The notes under the pieces were generated by a model, which was not told the origin of the DNA, did no database searches, and was given only the letters and a program-made list of their open reading frames with translations. A stretch of 64,000 nucleotides of DNA from Streptomyces sp. NBC_00569 (GTDB lineage Bacteria; Actinomycetota; Actinomycetes; Streptomycetales; Streptomycetaceae), in NCBI RefSeq assembly GCF_036345255.1, contig NZ_CP107783.1, forward strand, positions 7,805,001 through 7,869,000, in the 5' to 3' direction. The translations under genes were made by a program, and so were the position numbers. Below, one piece after another: positions 56,379 to 64,000 of this stretch (position 1 is its first letter; each line of letters opens with the position of its first letter).

Positions 56379-57590
56379 ATGGCCGACCGGGTCACGGTGA
56401 TCGGCTGGGACGGCTCGCCCCTGACCGCGGCGGCACGCTCCGCCCTCGGTGCCGCCACCCTCGTGGCGGGCGCGGGCCACCACCTCGCCCTTCCCGAGCT
56501 CCCGGGCCGCGCCGAGCGGATCAGGCTCGGCAGTGTGTCGCTCGCCGCCCGCCGCATCGCCGCCCACCGCGGCACCGCCGTCGTCCTCGCCGACGGAGAC
56601 CCCGGCTTCTTCGGAGTCGTACGCACTCTGCGCGCGCCCGAGTTCGGCCTCGAGGTCGAAGTGGTCCCCGCCGTCTCCTCCGTGGCCCAGGCCTTCGCCC
56701 GCGCCGGCATGCCCTGGGATGACGCCCAGGTCGTCGTCGCCCAACGCCGCACCCTGCGCCGCGCCGTCAACGTCTGCCGCGCCCACCCCAAGGTCGCCGT
56801 CCTCACCTCGCCCGGAGCGGGCCCCGCCGAACTCGGACTGCTCCTCGAAGGCGTCCACCGCACCTTCGTCATCTGCGAGGAGCTCGGCACCGACCGCGAG
56901 CAGGTCACCGTTGTGACCAGCGACAATGCCGCCGACCACACCTGGCGCGACCCGAACGTCGTCATCGTCATCGGCGGCCCGACCGCCCCGTCCGACGACA
57001 GCGCCTGGCTCGCCGGCGGCGCCCCTTCGGCCACCCCGCGCGGCTGGGCACTGCCCGCCGCCGAGTACGGCGGCCGCCTCGGCGAGGGCGAGACCGAGCC
57101 CCTGCGCGCCGCCCAACTCGCCCGCACCGGGCCGCGCGTGGGCGACCTCGTCTGGGACATCGGCTGCGGCAACGGAGCCTTCACCGCGGAGGCCGCCCGC
57201 TTCGGCGCCGCCGTCATCGCCGTCGACCGGGACGCCGACGCCTGCGCCCGCACGCTCGCCACCGCCCGCCGCTTCGGCGTGCAGCCGCAGATCGTGCACG
57301 GCACGGCGCCCCACATCCTCGAAGACCTGCCCGAACCCGATGTCGTACGCATCGGGGGCGGGGGAGCGGCCGTCGTCTCCGCCGTCGCGGACCGCCGTCC
57401 CCGACGCATCGTGACGCACGCCGCGACACGCGATGCCGCCGAACTCATCGGCCGGGACCTGACGGAGCACGGCTACCGGGTCGAGTGTTCGCTCCTGCAG
57501 TCCGTCGAGCTGGACACTCGCGCCTGGACCGAGAAGGAGCGGACCGTGGGGTTCCTGCTCTCCGGGGAGTTGCCCGACCGCAACCCGTGA
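56379..57590 (+). CDS. cobL: Precorrin-6Y C5,15-methyltransferase, CbiE-CbiT fusion
   Basis: A 403-aa bifunctional corrin enzyme. The N-terminal CbiE-type tetrapyrrole methylase (about 1-205; VTVIGWDGSPLT, VLADGDPGFFG, VEVVPAVSSVAQAFARAG) and the C-terminal CbiT-type methylase/decarboxylase (about 210-400, with the SAM motif VWDIGCGNGAFTAEAARFG) together methylate C5 and C15 and remove the C12 acetate carboxyl. ATG 56379 start. It precedes the BluB-CobT gene, which supports a local cobalamin role. Confidence 0.92.
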   Translation: MADRVTVIGWDGSPLTAAARSALGAATLVAGAGHHLALPELPGRAERIRLGSVSLAARRIAAHRGTAVVLADGDPGFFGVVRTLRAPEFGLEVEVVPAVSSVAQAFARAGMPWDDAQVVVAQRRTLRRAVNVCRAHPKVAVLTSPGAGPAELGLLLEGVHRTFVICEELGTDREQVTVVTSDNAADHTWRDPNVVIVIGGPTAPSDDSAWLAGGAPSATPRGWALPAAEYGGRLGEGETEPLRAAQLARTGPRVGDLVWDIGCGNGAFTAEAARFGAAVIAVDRDADACARTLATARRFGVQPQIVHGTAPHILEDLPEPDVVRIGGGGAAVVSAVADRRPRRIVTHAATRDAAELIGRDLTEHGYRVECSLLQSVELDTRAWTEKERTVGFLLSGELPDRNP

Positions 57591-57945
57591 CCCCGTCGCT
57601 CCGGGGCGCGCTGTAGGCTGGCCGATCGTTGTACTGCACCCGGACGTCCGGCTTTCCGTCGGTCAATGTCCGGAAAACGCGCCACTTTTGGGGTGCGTGT
57701 GGTACGGCAGGACCGGAGGATGCGCAACGTGGCGCAGTCCACAGCGGGCCGTGCCCGATCCAGGTGCGGTGGCAGCCGGCCGAGCGGGACAATACCTGTT
57801 GTCCTCAGCCGGCTCGTGCCGCACGGCACTCACGCTCGTTCTTCATGACGGGCGGTCGGTGCGCCGCTCCGGTCACTGGGGTCGCATCCCCGGCCGACGG
57901 CCGGGGGCTGCCGAAGAAGCACTAACCGATGGGCGAGGGGTACGC
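57591..57945 (+). other. 355-base leader of the BluB-CobT gene
   Basis: No gene is assigned here. It holds a TAGGCT -10-like box (57614-57619), a perfect 12-bp palindrome CCGGACGTCCGG (57640-57651) and an inverted repeat GGACAA/TTGTCC (57787-57804). I did not see the conserved elements of a cobalamin riboswitch. A 60-codon frame at 57666-57848 starts with ATG but lacks a good ribosome binding site, so I do not call it. Confidence 0.45.
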
Positions 57946-60900
57946 ATGACCGACACCGGCCAGGTTCCGGGCGAGGGGCTGCCGGAGAACGCAGGCACGG
58001 TGGAACAGCCGGGCGTCCCCGCCCCGGGTGCGTACACCTTCCTCGACCCCTCCGAAACCCCCACCGAAGACGACGATCTGCTGCTGATGCCGGGTTCGCA
58101 GGGCGCCTGGGGCGAGCCGCAGGCCGCCCCGATGCCCGCCCCGCACGAGCCGGGCCCCCACGAGACGGCGGGCCGGGACAGCGGCCAGGTCGACCTGAAC
58201 GGCGTCCGAGTGCCGGGGCCCTCGCCCGCCCCGCACCCCGGGCCCGCGCGTCGCCCGCTGCACATGGGCCCGCCGGTGCCGGACGGCACGGGCAGCCCCG
58301 TCCGTTCGCTCGCCGACCGAGGCCCCGCGCACACACCGCCGAACCCCATGCCGGTACGTCAGGCGGGCCCGCCCACCACGGAGCCCGAGTACCTCGACAT
58401 CCCGCGCGACGAGACGGGCGCCCCGGCGCCGCAGCTCGGTGAGATCCCGCCGCAGGGCGCCGCTCCCTGGGGCGTGCAGGAGCCGCAGCAGGACTTCGAG
58501 GCGCCCACCGCGGAGGTCGCACAGGAGCTCGCGCCGGAGGCCGCAGCAGAAACGGTCGTCCCGGACGCCACTCCCGTCGCACCGGCCGCCCCGACGCAGC
58601 AGACCGTCGGCGACGCCCCCGTGTTCGCCCCGGCGCCGCAGCAAGCGCAGGACCTGCAGGACCCGCACGCCGCGCAGGCCGAGCAGCCGGCGGAGGCCAC
58701 GGTGGCCCCGGAGTTCGCCGTCCCCGAGGAGGTGCCGGTGTACGCGGCGGCTCCCGACGCTGTCCTGTTCGCCGAGGAGCAGGCCGCGCCGGCCGAGTAC
58801 GCCGTCGACTACTCCTCCGCTCCGAACGGTGTGCAGTTCGCGCCGGTCGGGCAGGGCCCCGAGAGCGCCCAGTTCGCGGTGCAGCCCGAGCCGGTGGCCG
58901 CCTACGCGGGGCATCAGCAGATGGCCGCGCACCCCGGTGAGCTCCCCGTCGACCCGCACTCCGGCCAGTTCGCCATGGCACCCGAGGCGGTCCAGGGCCG
59001 GCATTTCCCGCAGGCTCCCTCCGAGGGTCCGGCGGACCAGGCGGCGCAGCCGCTCGGCCAGTTCGTGCCCGTCGAGGGGACGATCCCGACCACGCCGCAC
59101 CTCGCGCCGACGCCGCCGCAGCACATGGTCGTGCCGCCGCTGCCGGAACCCGCGGCCGAGTCGCCCGAACAGGCGGCGCCCGCCGCCCCGGCCCCCGTCC
59201 TCATCGACGAGGCCCTCGAAACACCCGACGCGGACCAGGTCCCCCAAGCGCAAGAAGCACACGAAGTCCACGTGGTACCCGAGACACATGACGCGCACGC
59301 GGTCGACGACGCGGCGCACGCGATGAACGAAACGCACGCGACGAACGAGCCGCAGGCAACGCACGAAGCCCCTGAGATCCCTGAGGTGACTGAGATCCCC
59401 GAGGCGGCTGAGCTCTACGCGACCGCCGGGGTGAACGAGGCGCCCGAGGCGTTCGAGGCGCCCGCCGAGGCATCTCCCGTGCTCCCCGTCGCCGTCGCCG
59501 AGACCCCCGTCCCGGCCGAAGCGCCGCAGATCGCCCCTGAGGCCGCCGAGCCCGTCGCGGAGACCGGGCAGACGCTCGTGGAGGCTGCGCCGGAGACCCT
59601 CGTCCCCGCCGCCCGCGAGGCCGACCCCGCCCCTCAGGACGTGACGGACGCGACCCCCGAGACGCCGCCGGCCCCGGCCGACGACCACGCGGGCCCGGCC
59701 GCTCCCGGCTACGACGAGGCCGAGCGCGAGGCCGTCCTGCGAGTCATGCGCGAGCGCCGCGACATCCGTAACGGCTTCCGCAGCGACCCGATCCCGCACG
59801 ACGTGCTGCTCCGCGTCCTGGAGGCCGCCCACACGGCGCCGTCCGTCGGCCACTCGCAGCCCTGGGACTTCGTCGTCATCCGCTCCGCCGAGACCCGGCG
59901 CACGATGCACGAACTGGCCATGCGCCAGAAGGACGCGTACGCCAAGTCCCTGCCCAAGGGCCGCGCGAAGCAGTTCAAGGAACTGAAGATCGAGGCCATC
60001 CTCGACACCCCGGTGAACATCGTCGTCACCGCCGACCCGACGCGCGGCGGCCGCCACACCCTCGGCCGCCACACACAGCCGCAGATGGCCCCGTACTCCT
60101 CCGCGCTCGCCGTCGAGAACCTGTGGCTCGCGGCCCGCGCCGAAGGTCTCGGCGTCGGCTGGGTCAGCTTCTTCGACGAGCGCGAGATGGTCCGCACCCT
60201 CGGCCTGCCCGACCACCTCGAGGTCGTCGCCTACCTCTGCGTGGGCTACGTCGACGAGTTCCCGGACGAGCCCGAGCTGATGCAGGCCGGCTGGTCCAAG
60301 CGACGCCCGCTGTCCTGGGTCGTCCACGAGGAGACGTACGGCCGCCGCGCCCTGCCCGGCGAGGACCCGCACGACCTGCTCGCCGAGACCGTCTCCAACA
60401 TCCGCCCGCTGGACGCCAAGGCGCTCGGCGAGGCGTGGGAGCGGCAGAAGCGGATGACGAAGCCGGCCGGCGCGCTCGGCATGCTGGAGATCATCTCGGC
60501 CCAGCTCTCCGGCCTGTCCCGGATGTGCCCGCCCCCGATCCCCGAGCCCGCGGCCGTCGCGATCTTCGCGGGCGACCACGGCGTGCACGCCCAGGGTGTC
60601 ACCCCGTGGCCGCAGGAGGTCACGGCCCAGATGGTCGCCAACTTCCTGGGCGGCGGCGCGGTCTGCAACGCGTTCGCGAACCAGGTCGGCGCCGAGGTCT
60701 GCGTCATCGACGTGGGCGTGGCGAGCGAACTCCCGGCGACCCCGGGCCTGCTGCCCCGTAAGGTCCGGGCCGGCACCGCCGACATGACCACCGGGCCCGC
60801 GCTGAGCCGTGAGGACGTCAAGGCGGCCATCGAGGTCGGCATCGAGACGGCCCGTGACCTCGTCGCGGCCGGCAACAAGGCGCTCCTCACCGGCGAGATG

Positions 60901-61425
60901 GGCATCGCCAACACCACGGCGTCGGCCGCCCTGATCTCGGTCTACACGGGCGTCGACCCGTCCGAGGTGACCGGCCGGGGCACGGGCATCAACGACGAGA
61001 CCCACGCCCGCAAGGTCGAGGTCGTCCGTCGCGCGCTCGACCTCCACCAGCCGGACCCGGCCGACCCGATCGGCGTCCTCGCCGCGGTCGGCGGCCTGGA
61101 GCACGCGGCGATGGTCGGTCTCCTCCTGGGCGGCGCGTCGCTGCGCACCCCGGTGATCCTGGACGGCGTCAGCGCCGGCGCGGCCGCCCTGGTCGCCCGC
61201 GCCGTCGCCCCCGAGGTCCTCGCGGCCTGCATCGCCGGCCACCGCAGCGCGGAGCCCGGCCATGTGGCGGCCCTGAACAAGCTGGGCCTGCGCCCCCTGA
61301 TCGACCTGGACCTCCGCCTCGGAGAGGGCACGGGAGCGCTCCTCGCCCTGCCCATCGTCCAGAGCGCGGCCCGTGCGATGCACGAGGTGGCGACGTTCGA
61401 CTCGGCGGGCGTCACGGAGAAGTAG
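57946..61425 (+). CDS. cobT: BluB-CobT fusion: DMB synthase plus DMB phosphoribosyltransferase
   Basis: A 1159-aa protein. Residues 1-585 are Pro/Ala/Glu/Gln-rich and almost certainly disordered. Residues about 588-800 form a BluB-type nitroreductase (VMRERRDIRNGF with the key acidic residue, SQPWDFVVIRS, APYSSALAVENLWLAARAEG) that makes 5,6-dimethylbenzimidazole from FMN. Residues about 820-1155 form CobT, which transfers phosphoribose to DMB (KPAGALGMLE, FAGDHGVHAQGVTPWPQEV, GRGTGINDE, and the catalytic E1127 in RLGEGTGALL). One chain thus builds and activates the lower ligand of cobalamin. ATG 57946 follows GAGGGG; the frame is open for 86 codons further upstream. Confidence 0.9.
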   Translation: MTDTGQVPGEGLPENAGTVEQPGVPAPGAYTFLDPSETPTEDDDLLLMPGSQGAWGEPQAAPMPAPHEPGPHETAGRDSGQVDLNGVRVPGPSPAPHPGPARRPLHMGPPVPDGTGSPVRSLADRGPAHTPPNPMPVRQAGPPTTEPEYLDIPRDETGAPAPQLGEIPPQGAAPWGVQEPQQDFEAPTAEVAQELAPEAAAETVVPDATPVAPAAPTQQTVGDAPVFAPAPQQAQDLQDPHAAQAEQPAEATVAPEFAVPEEVPVYAAAPDAVLFAEEQAAPAEYAVDYSSAPNGVQFAPVGQGPESAQFAVQPEPVAAYAGHQQMAAHPGELPVDPHSGQFAMAPEAVQGRHFPQAPSEGPADQAAQPLGQFVPVEGTIPTTPHLAPTPPQHMVVPPLPEPAAESPEQAAPAAPAPVLIDEALETPDADQVPQAQEAHEVHVVPETHDAHAVDDAAHAMNETHATNEPQATHEAPEIPEVTEIPEAAELYATAGVNEAPEAFEAPAEASPVLPVAVAETPVPAEAPQIAPEAAEPVAETGQTLVEAAPETLVPAAREADPAPQDVTDATPETPPAPADDHAGPAAPGYDEAEREAVLRVMRERRDIRNGFRSDPIPHDVLLRVLEAAHTAPSVGHSQPWDFVVIRSAETRRTMHELAMRQKDAYAKSLPKGRAKQFKELKIEAILDTPVNIVVTADPTRGGRHTLGRHTQPQMAPYSSALAVENLWLAARAEGLGVGWVSFFDEREMVRTLGLPDHLEVVAYLCVGYVDEFPDEPELMQAGWSKRRPLSWVVHEETYGRRALPGEDPHDLLAETVSNIRPLDAKALGEAWERQKRMTKPAGALGMLEIISAQLSGLSRMCPPPIPEPAAVAIFAGDHGVHAQGVTPWPQEVTAQMVANFLGGGAVCNAFANQVGAEVCVIDVGVASELPATPGLLPRKVRAGTADMTTGPALSREDVKAAIEVGIETARDLVAAGNKALLTGEMGIANTTASAALISVYTGVDPSEVTGRGTGINDETHARKVEVVRRALDLHQPDPADPIGVLAAVGGLEHAAMVGLLLGGASLRTPVILDGVSAGAAALVARAVAPEVLAACIAGHRSAEPGHVAALNKLGLRPLIDLDLRLGEGTGALLALPIVQSAARAMHEVATFDSAGVTEK

Positions 61426-61590
61426 CAGGGCCGAGGGCGGCAGCCCTCACCGTCACAGGGGCGGGCCGGGACACGGGTCCCGCCCGCCCCGTACGCTGAA
61501 CCCGCACGTCAAAGGCCCGCTCCAGCGCCGAAGCGAGCCTCGTAGGCATCACCCGTCACACGCGCCACCCGCACGAGGAGCCGCACGCCC

Positions 61591-62826
61591 ATGGCCGCAG
61601 AACACCCCGCGTACCCCGTAGGCCTCCGTCTCACCGGCCGCCGCGTAGTCGTACTCGGCGGCGGCCAGGTCGCCCAGCGCCGCCTCCCGGCCCTCATCGC
61701 GGCGGGCGCCGACATCCACCTGGTCTCGCCCACCGCGACGCCCTCGGTGGAGGCCATGGCCGACGGCGGTGAACTCACCTGGTCGCGGCGCCCGTACGCG
61801 GAGGGGGACCTGGCCGACGCTTGGTACGCCCTCATCGCCACCGGCGACCGCACCGCGAACGAGGCGGCCTCCGCCGAGGCCGAACGCCACCGCGTCTGGT
61901 GCGTCCGCTCCGACGACGCCGACGCGGCCACCGCCTGGACACCGGCCACCGGCCGCTCCGAGGGCGTCACGGTCGCCGTCCTGACCACCGACGCCGCCGG
62001 GCGCGACCCCCGCCACACGGCGGCCGTGCGCGACGCGATCGTCGAGGGCCTGCGCGACGGCACGCTCGTCGCCCCGCACCACCGCACCCGCGCCACCGGT
62101 GTCTCCCTGGTCGGCGGCGGACCCGGCGACCCCGACCTGATCACCGTGCGCGGCCGCCGTCTCCTCGCCGAGGCGGACGTCGTCATCGCGGACCGGCTCG
62201 GCCCCCGCGACCTGCTCGACGAACTCCCGCCGCACGTCGAGGTGATCGACGCGGCGAAGATCCCGTACGGCCGTTACATGGCCCAGGAGGCCATCAACAA
62301 CGCGCTCATCGAGCACGCCAAGCAGGGCAAGGCCGTCGTACGCCTCAAGGGCGGCGACCCGTACGTCTTCGGCCGCGGCATGGAGGAGGCCATCGCGCTG
62401 GAGGCCGAGGGCATTCCGTACACGGTCGTCCCCGGCATCTCCAGCTCGATCTCCGTCCCCGGAGCGGCGGGCATCCCGGTCACCCACCGCGGCGTCGCCC
62501 ATGAGTTCACCGTGGTCAGCGGCCATGTCGCGCCCGACGACGAGCGCTCGCTCGTCGACTGGCCCGCCCTCGCCAAGCTGCGCGGCACCCTCGTCGTCCT
62601 CATGGGCGTCGACAAGATCGGCAGGATCGCCGAGACCCTCATCGCGCACGGCAAGTCCGCGCAGACGCCGGTCGCCCTGGTCCAGGAGGGCACCACCGCC
62701 GCCCAGCGCCGCGTGGACGCGACCCTGGAGACGGTCGAGGAGGCCGTCCGCACCCACGAGGTGCGGCCCCCGGCCGTCATCGTCATCGGCGACGTCGTCG
62801 CGGTGGGCCCGCGGCGCACCGCCTGA
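61591..62826 (+). CDS. cysG: CysG-type siroheme synthase / uroporphyrinogen-III methyltransferase
   Basis: A 411-aa fusion. Residues 1-155 are a precorrin-2 dehydrogenase-like Rossmann domain (VVVLGGGQVAQRRLPALIAAGAD). From residue 170 a SUMT domain follows (GVSLVGGGPGDPDLITVRG, VRLKGGDPYVFGRG, VVPGISSSISVPGAAGIPVT). The methylase makes precorrin-2, shared by siroheme and cobalamin; the first domain makes sirohydrochlorin. Whether the ferrochelatase activity of true CysG is present cannot be told by eye. It lies 165 bases after the BluB-CobT gene. Confidence 0.88.
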   Translation: MAAEHPAYPVGLRLTGRRVVVLGGGQVAQRRLPALIAAGADIHLVSPTATPSVEAMADGGELTWSRRPYAEGDLADAWYALIATGDRTANEAASAEAERHRVWCVRSDDADAATAWTPATGRSEGVTVAVLTTDAAGRDPRHTAAVRDAIVEGLRDGTLVAPHHRTRATGVSLVGGGPGDPDLITVRGRRLLAEADVVIADRLGPRDLLDELPPHVEVIDAAKIPYGRYMAQEAINNALIEHAKQGKAVVRLKGGDPYVFGRGMEEAIALEAEGIPYTVVPGISSSISVPGAAGIPVTHRGVAHEFTVVSGHVAPDDERSLVDWPALAKLRGTLVVLMGVDKIGRIAETLIAHGKSAQTPVALVQEGTTAAQRRVDATLETVEEAVRTHEVRPPAVIVIGDVVAVGPRRTA

Positions 62827-62914
62827 CCCGTCTCGAACCCCCACACGTAACCAGCGGTAACAGAACTCGCTCCGAGCCGTTGGCACCGCACCCAGGACAA
62901 GGCAGTATCAACCT

Positions 62915-63742
62915 GTGGCTGAAGCTCAAGGTCTCATCACCATCGAAGATCCCGACGACCCGCGCCTGCGCGACTACACGGGCCTGACCGACGTCGAGCT
63001 CCGCCGCAGGCGCGAGCCCGCCGAGGGCCTCTTCATCGCCGAGGGCGAGAAGGTGATCAGACGGGCCAAGCAGGCCGGGTACGAGATGCGCTCCATGCTG
63101 CTCTCCGCCAAGTGGGTCGACGTCATGCGCGACGTCATCGACGAGGTCCCGGCCCCGGTCTACGCCGTGAGCCCGGACCTCGCCGAGCGCGTCACCGGCT
63201 ACCACGTGCACCGCGGCGCCCTCGCCTCGATGCAGCGCAAGCCGCTCCCGACCGCCGGTGAACTCCTCGCCACGCAGCGCCGCGTCGTCGTCATGGAAGC
63301 GGTGAACGACCACACGAACATCGGCGCCATCTTCCGCAGCGCGGCCGCGCTCGGCATGGACGCGGTCCTGCTCTCCCCGGACTGCGCCGACCCGCTCTAC
63401 CGCCGCTCGGTGAAGGTCTCCATGGGCGCCGTCTTCTCGGTCCCCTACGCGCGCCTCGAATCCTGGCCCAAGTCACTGGAGTCGGTACGCGAGGCGGGCT
63501 TCAGCCTGCTCGCTCTCACCCCCGACGAGAAGGCGAAGAGCCTCGACGAGGTGGCCCCGCACAGGATGGACCGCGTGGCCCTGATGCTCGGCGCCGAGGG
63601 CGACGGCCTCTCCACCCAGGCCTTGGTCGCCGCCGACGAATGGGTGCGCATCCCGATGGCCCACGGCGTCGACTCGCTCAACGTGGGAGCGGCTGCCGCG
63701 GTCGCGTTCTACGCGGTGGCCACCGGCAGCCCCCGGTCCTGA
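62915..63742 (+). CDS. TrmH/SpoU-family RNA 2'-O-methyltransferase
   Basis: A 275-aa SPOUT methyltransferase. An N-terminal substrate-binding region (GLFIAEGEKVIRRAKQAGYE) precedes the knot domain. Motif 1 is NDHTNIGAIFRSAAALG, motif 2 MLGAEGDGLS and motif 3 DSLNVGAAAAVAFYA. The RNA target is unknown. It is a paralogue of, but clearly different from, the enzyme at the start of the window. Start GTG 62915. The stop is followed after seven bases by the stop of a convergent gene. Confidence 0.9.
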   Translation: MAEAQGLITIEDPDDPRLRDYTGLTDVELRRRREPAEGLFIAEGEKVIRRAKQAGYEMRSMLLSAKWVDVMRDVIDEVPAPVYAVSPDLAERVTGYHVHRGALASMQRKPLPTAGELLATQRRVVVMEAVNDHTNIGAIFRSAAALGMDAVLLSPDCADPLYRRSVKVSMGAVFSVPYARLESWPKSLESVREAGFSLLALTPDEKAKSLDEVAPHRMDRVALMLGAEGDGLSTQALVAADEWVRIPMAHGVDSLNVGAAAAVAFYAVATGSPRS

Positions 63743-63749
63743 CCGGACC

Positions 63750-64000
63750 TCAGAGGTAGGGGCGCGGCAGCGTCTCCTGCGCGTGCACGCCGTCGCGCGG
63801 CTCACCGAGCCCGCGCGACGGCCCCTGGCAGCCCTGCGCCGCCGCGATCGCGAGCGCCACGAGCAGCGTCACCACCACGAACACGAAGAGCCGCTGGCGC
63901 AGCAGCCGCGGATTGGCGGGCCGTCGCTTCCCGGTCCCCGTCGTACGCGGCCCCTGCCGCCCGCCGTTGCTGCGGGGAGCAGCGGGGCGCGAGCCCGAAC
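63750..64000 (-). CDS. Membrane-anchored protein, 5' end outside window (partial)
   Basis: The last 82 codons of a minus-strand gene. After a polar, arginine-rich N-terminal part (SGSRPAAPRSNGGRQGPRTT) there is one membrane helix (LFVFVVVTLLVALAIAAAQG) and a short outer tail ending in QETLPRPYL. The start codon lies beyond 64000. I do not recognise a family; the layout is a single-pass membrane protein with the C-terminus outside. It converges with the second SpoU gene. Confidence 0.65.
   Translation of the reverse strand, partial: SGSRPAAPRSNGGRQGPRTTGTGKRRPANPRLLRQRLFVFVVVTLLVALAIAAAQGCQGPSRGLGEPRDGVHAQETLPRPYL

Noticed and set aside
57591-57945. Cobalamin riboswitch before the BluB-CobT gene
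   Set aside because: I looked for the conserved B12-box-type core elements and did not see them. An Rfam covariance search would settle it.
57922-61383. Antisense frame of about 1150 codons opposite the BluB-CobT gene
   Set aside because: It has no recognisable motif and the sense strand encodes two complete enzyme domains.

Overview
This is a high-GC actinobacterial chromosome segment, almost certainly Streptomyces. The evidence is the G/C-saturated third codon positions, the GTG and TTG starts, ATGA/GTGA translational couplings, Tat signals, and a core gene order (pheST, argCJBDR, argH, glpQ, metNIQ, bluB-cobT) that I recognise from Streptomyces chromosomes. It reads as core chromosome: I see no IS element, integrase, prophage, CRISPR array, rRNA or tRNA.

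Layout. 1-5.9 kb: a SpoU-type RNA methyltransferase, a PAS sensor kinase and pheS-pheT, with hairpins after the kinase and after pheT. 6-16.4 kb: mixed single genes, including a SpoIIE-type phosphatase, an NsdA-like TPR regulator, a NUDIX hydrolase, a 3-hydroxybutyryl-CoA dehydrogenase, a Tat-exported glycoside hydrolase, a divergent EamA exporter/MocR regulator pair whose start codons overlap, and a histidine-phosphatase-like protein without its catalytic histidines. 16.9-21.9 kb: argC-argJ-argB-argD-argR behind ARG boxes that cover the promoter. A 31-codon frame bridges argC and argJ exactly. argH lies 7.6 kb further on with its own ARG box. 22-29.3 kb: a BASS-type transporter, a three-gene extracytoplasmic flavin electron-transfer cassette (ferric-reductase-like protein, FMN-binding protein, ApbE), a divergent two-component system with a tandem 11-bp operator candidate, an L,D-transpeptidase-like protein and a PNPOx-like protein.

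31.1-45 kb is the most interesting block: one tightly coupled operon encoding a DUF4132 protein, a 1721-aa partner, a repeat-built 231-aa frame, a MoxR-type AAA+ ATPase, a DUF5682-VWA fusion and a SWIM zinc-finger protein. The same parts occur as separate genes in the uncharacterised E. coli yehI/L/M/P/Q set. The junction before the ATPase gene carries extra copies of the ATPase start region, with 69-, 57- and 18-bp tandem repeats between them.

45-55.6 kb: a TetR regulator with a double inverted-repeat operator and its coupled MFS exporter, plsC (TTG start), Tat-exported glpQ, a small sigma-like protein, a GNAT enzyme, two small membrane proteins, and a methionine importer (metN-metI-metQ-metQ) preceded by a Cys/Met-rich leader peptide. 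55.6-64 kb: a GNAT enzyme, cobL (CbiE-CbiT), a BluB-CobT fusion with about 585 low-complexity residues in front, a CysG-type siroheme enzyme, a second SpoU methyltransferase and a truncated membrane protein gene at the window edge. cobL, BluB-CobT and CysG together cover several corrin/siroheme steps.
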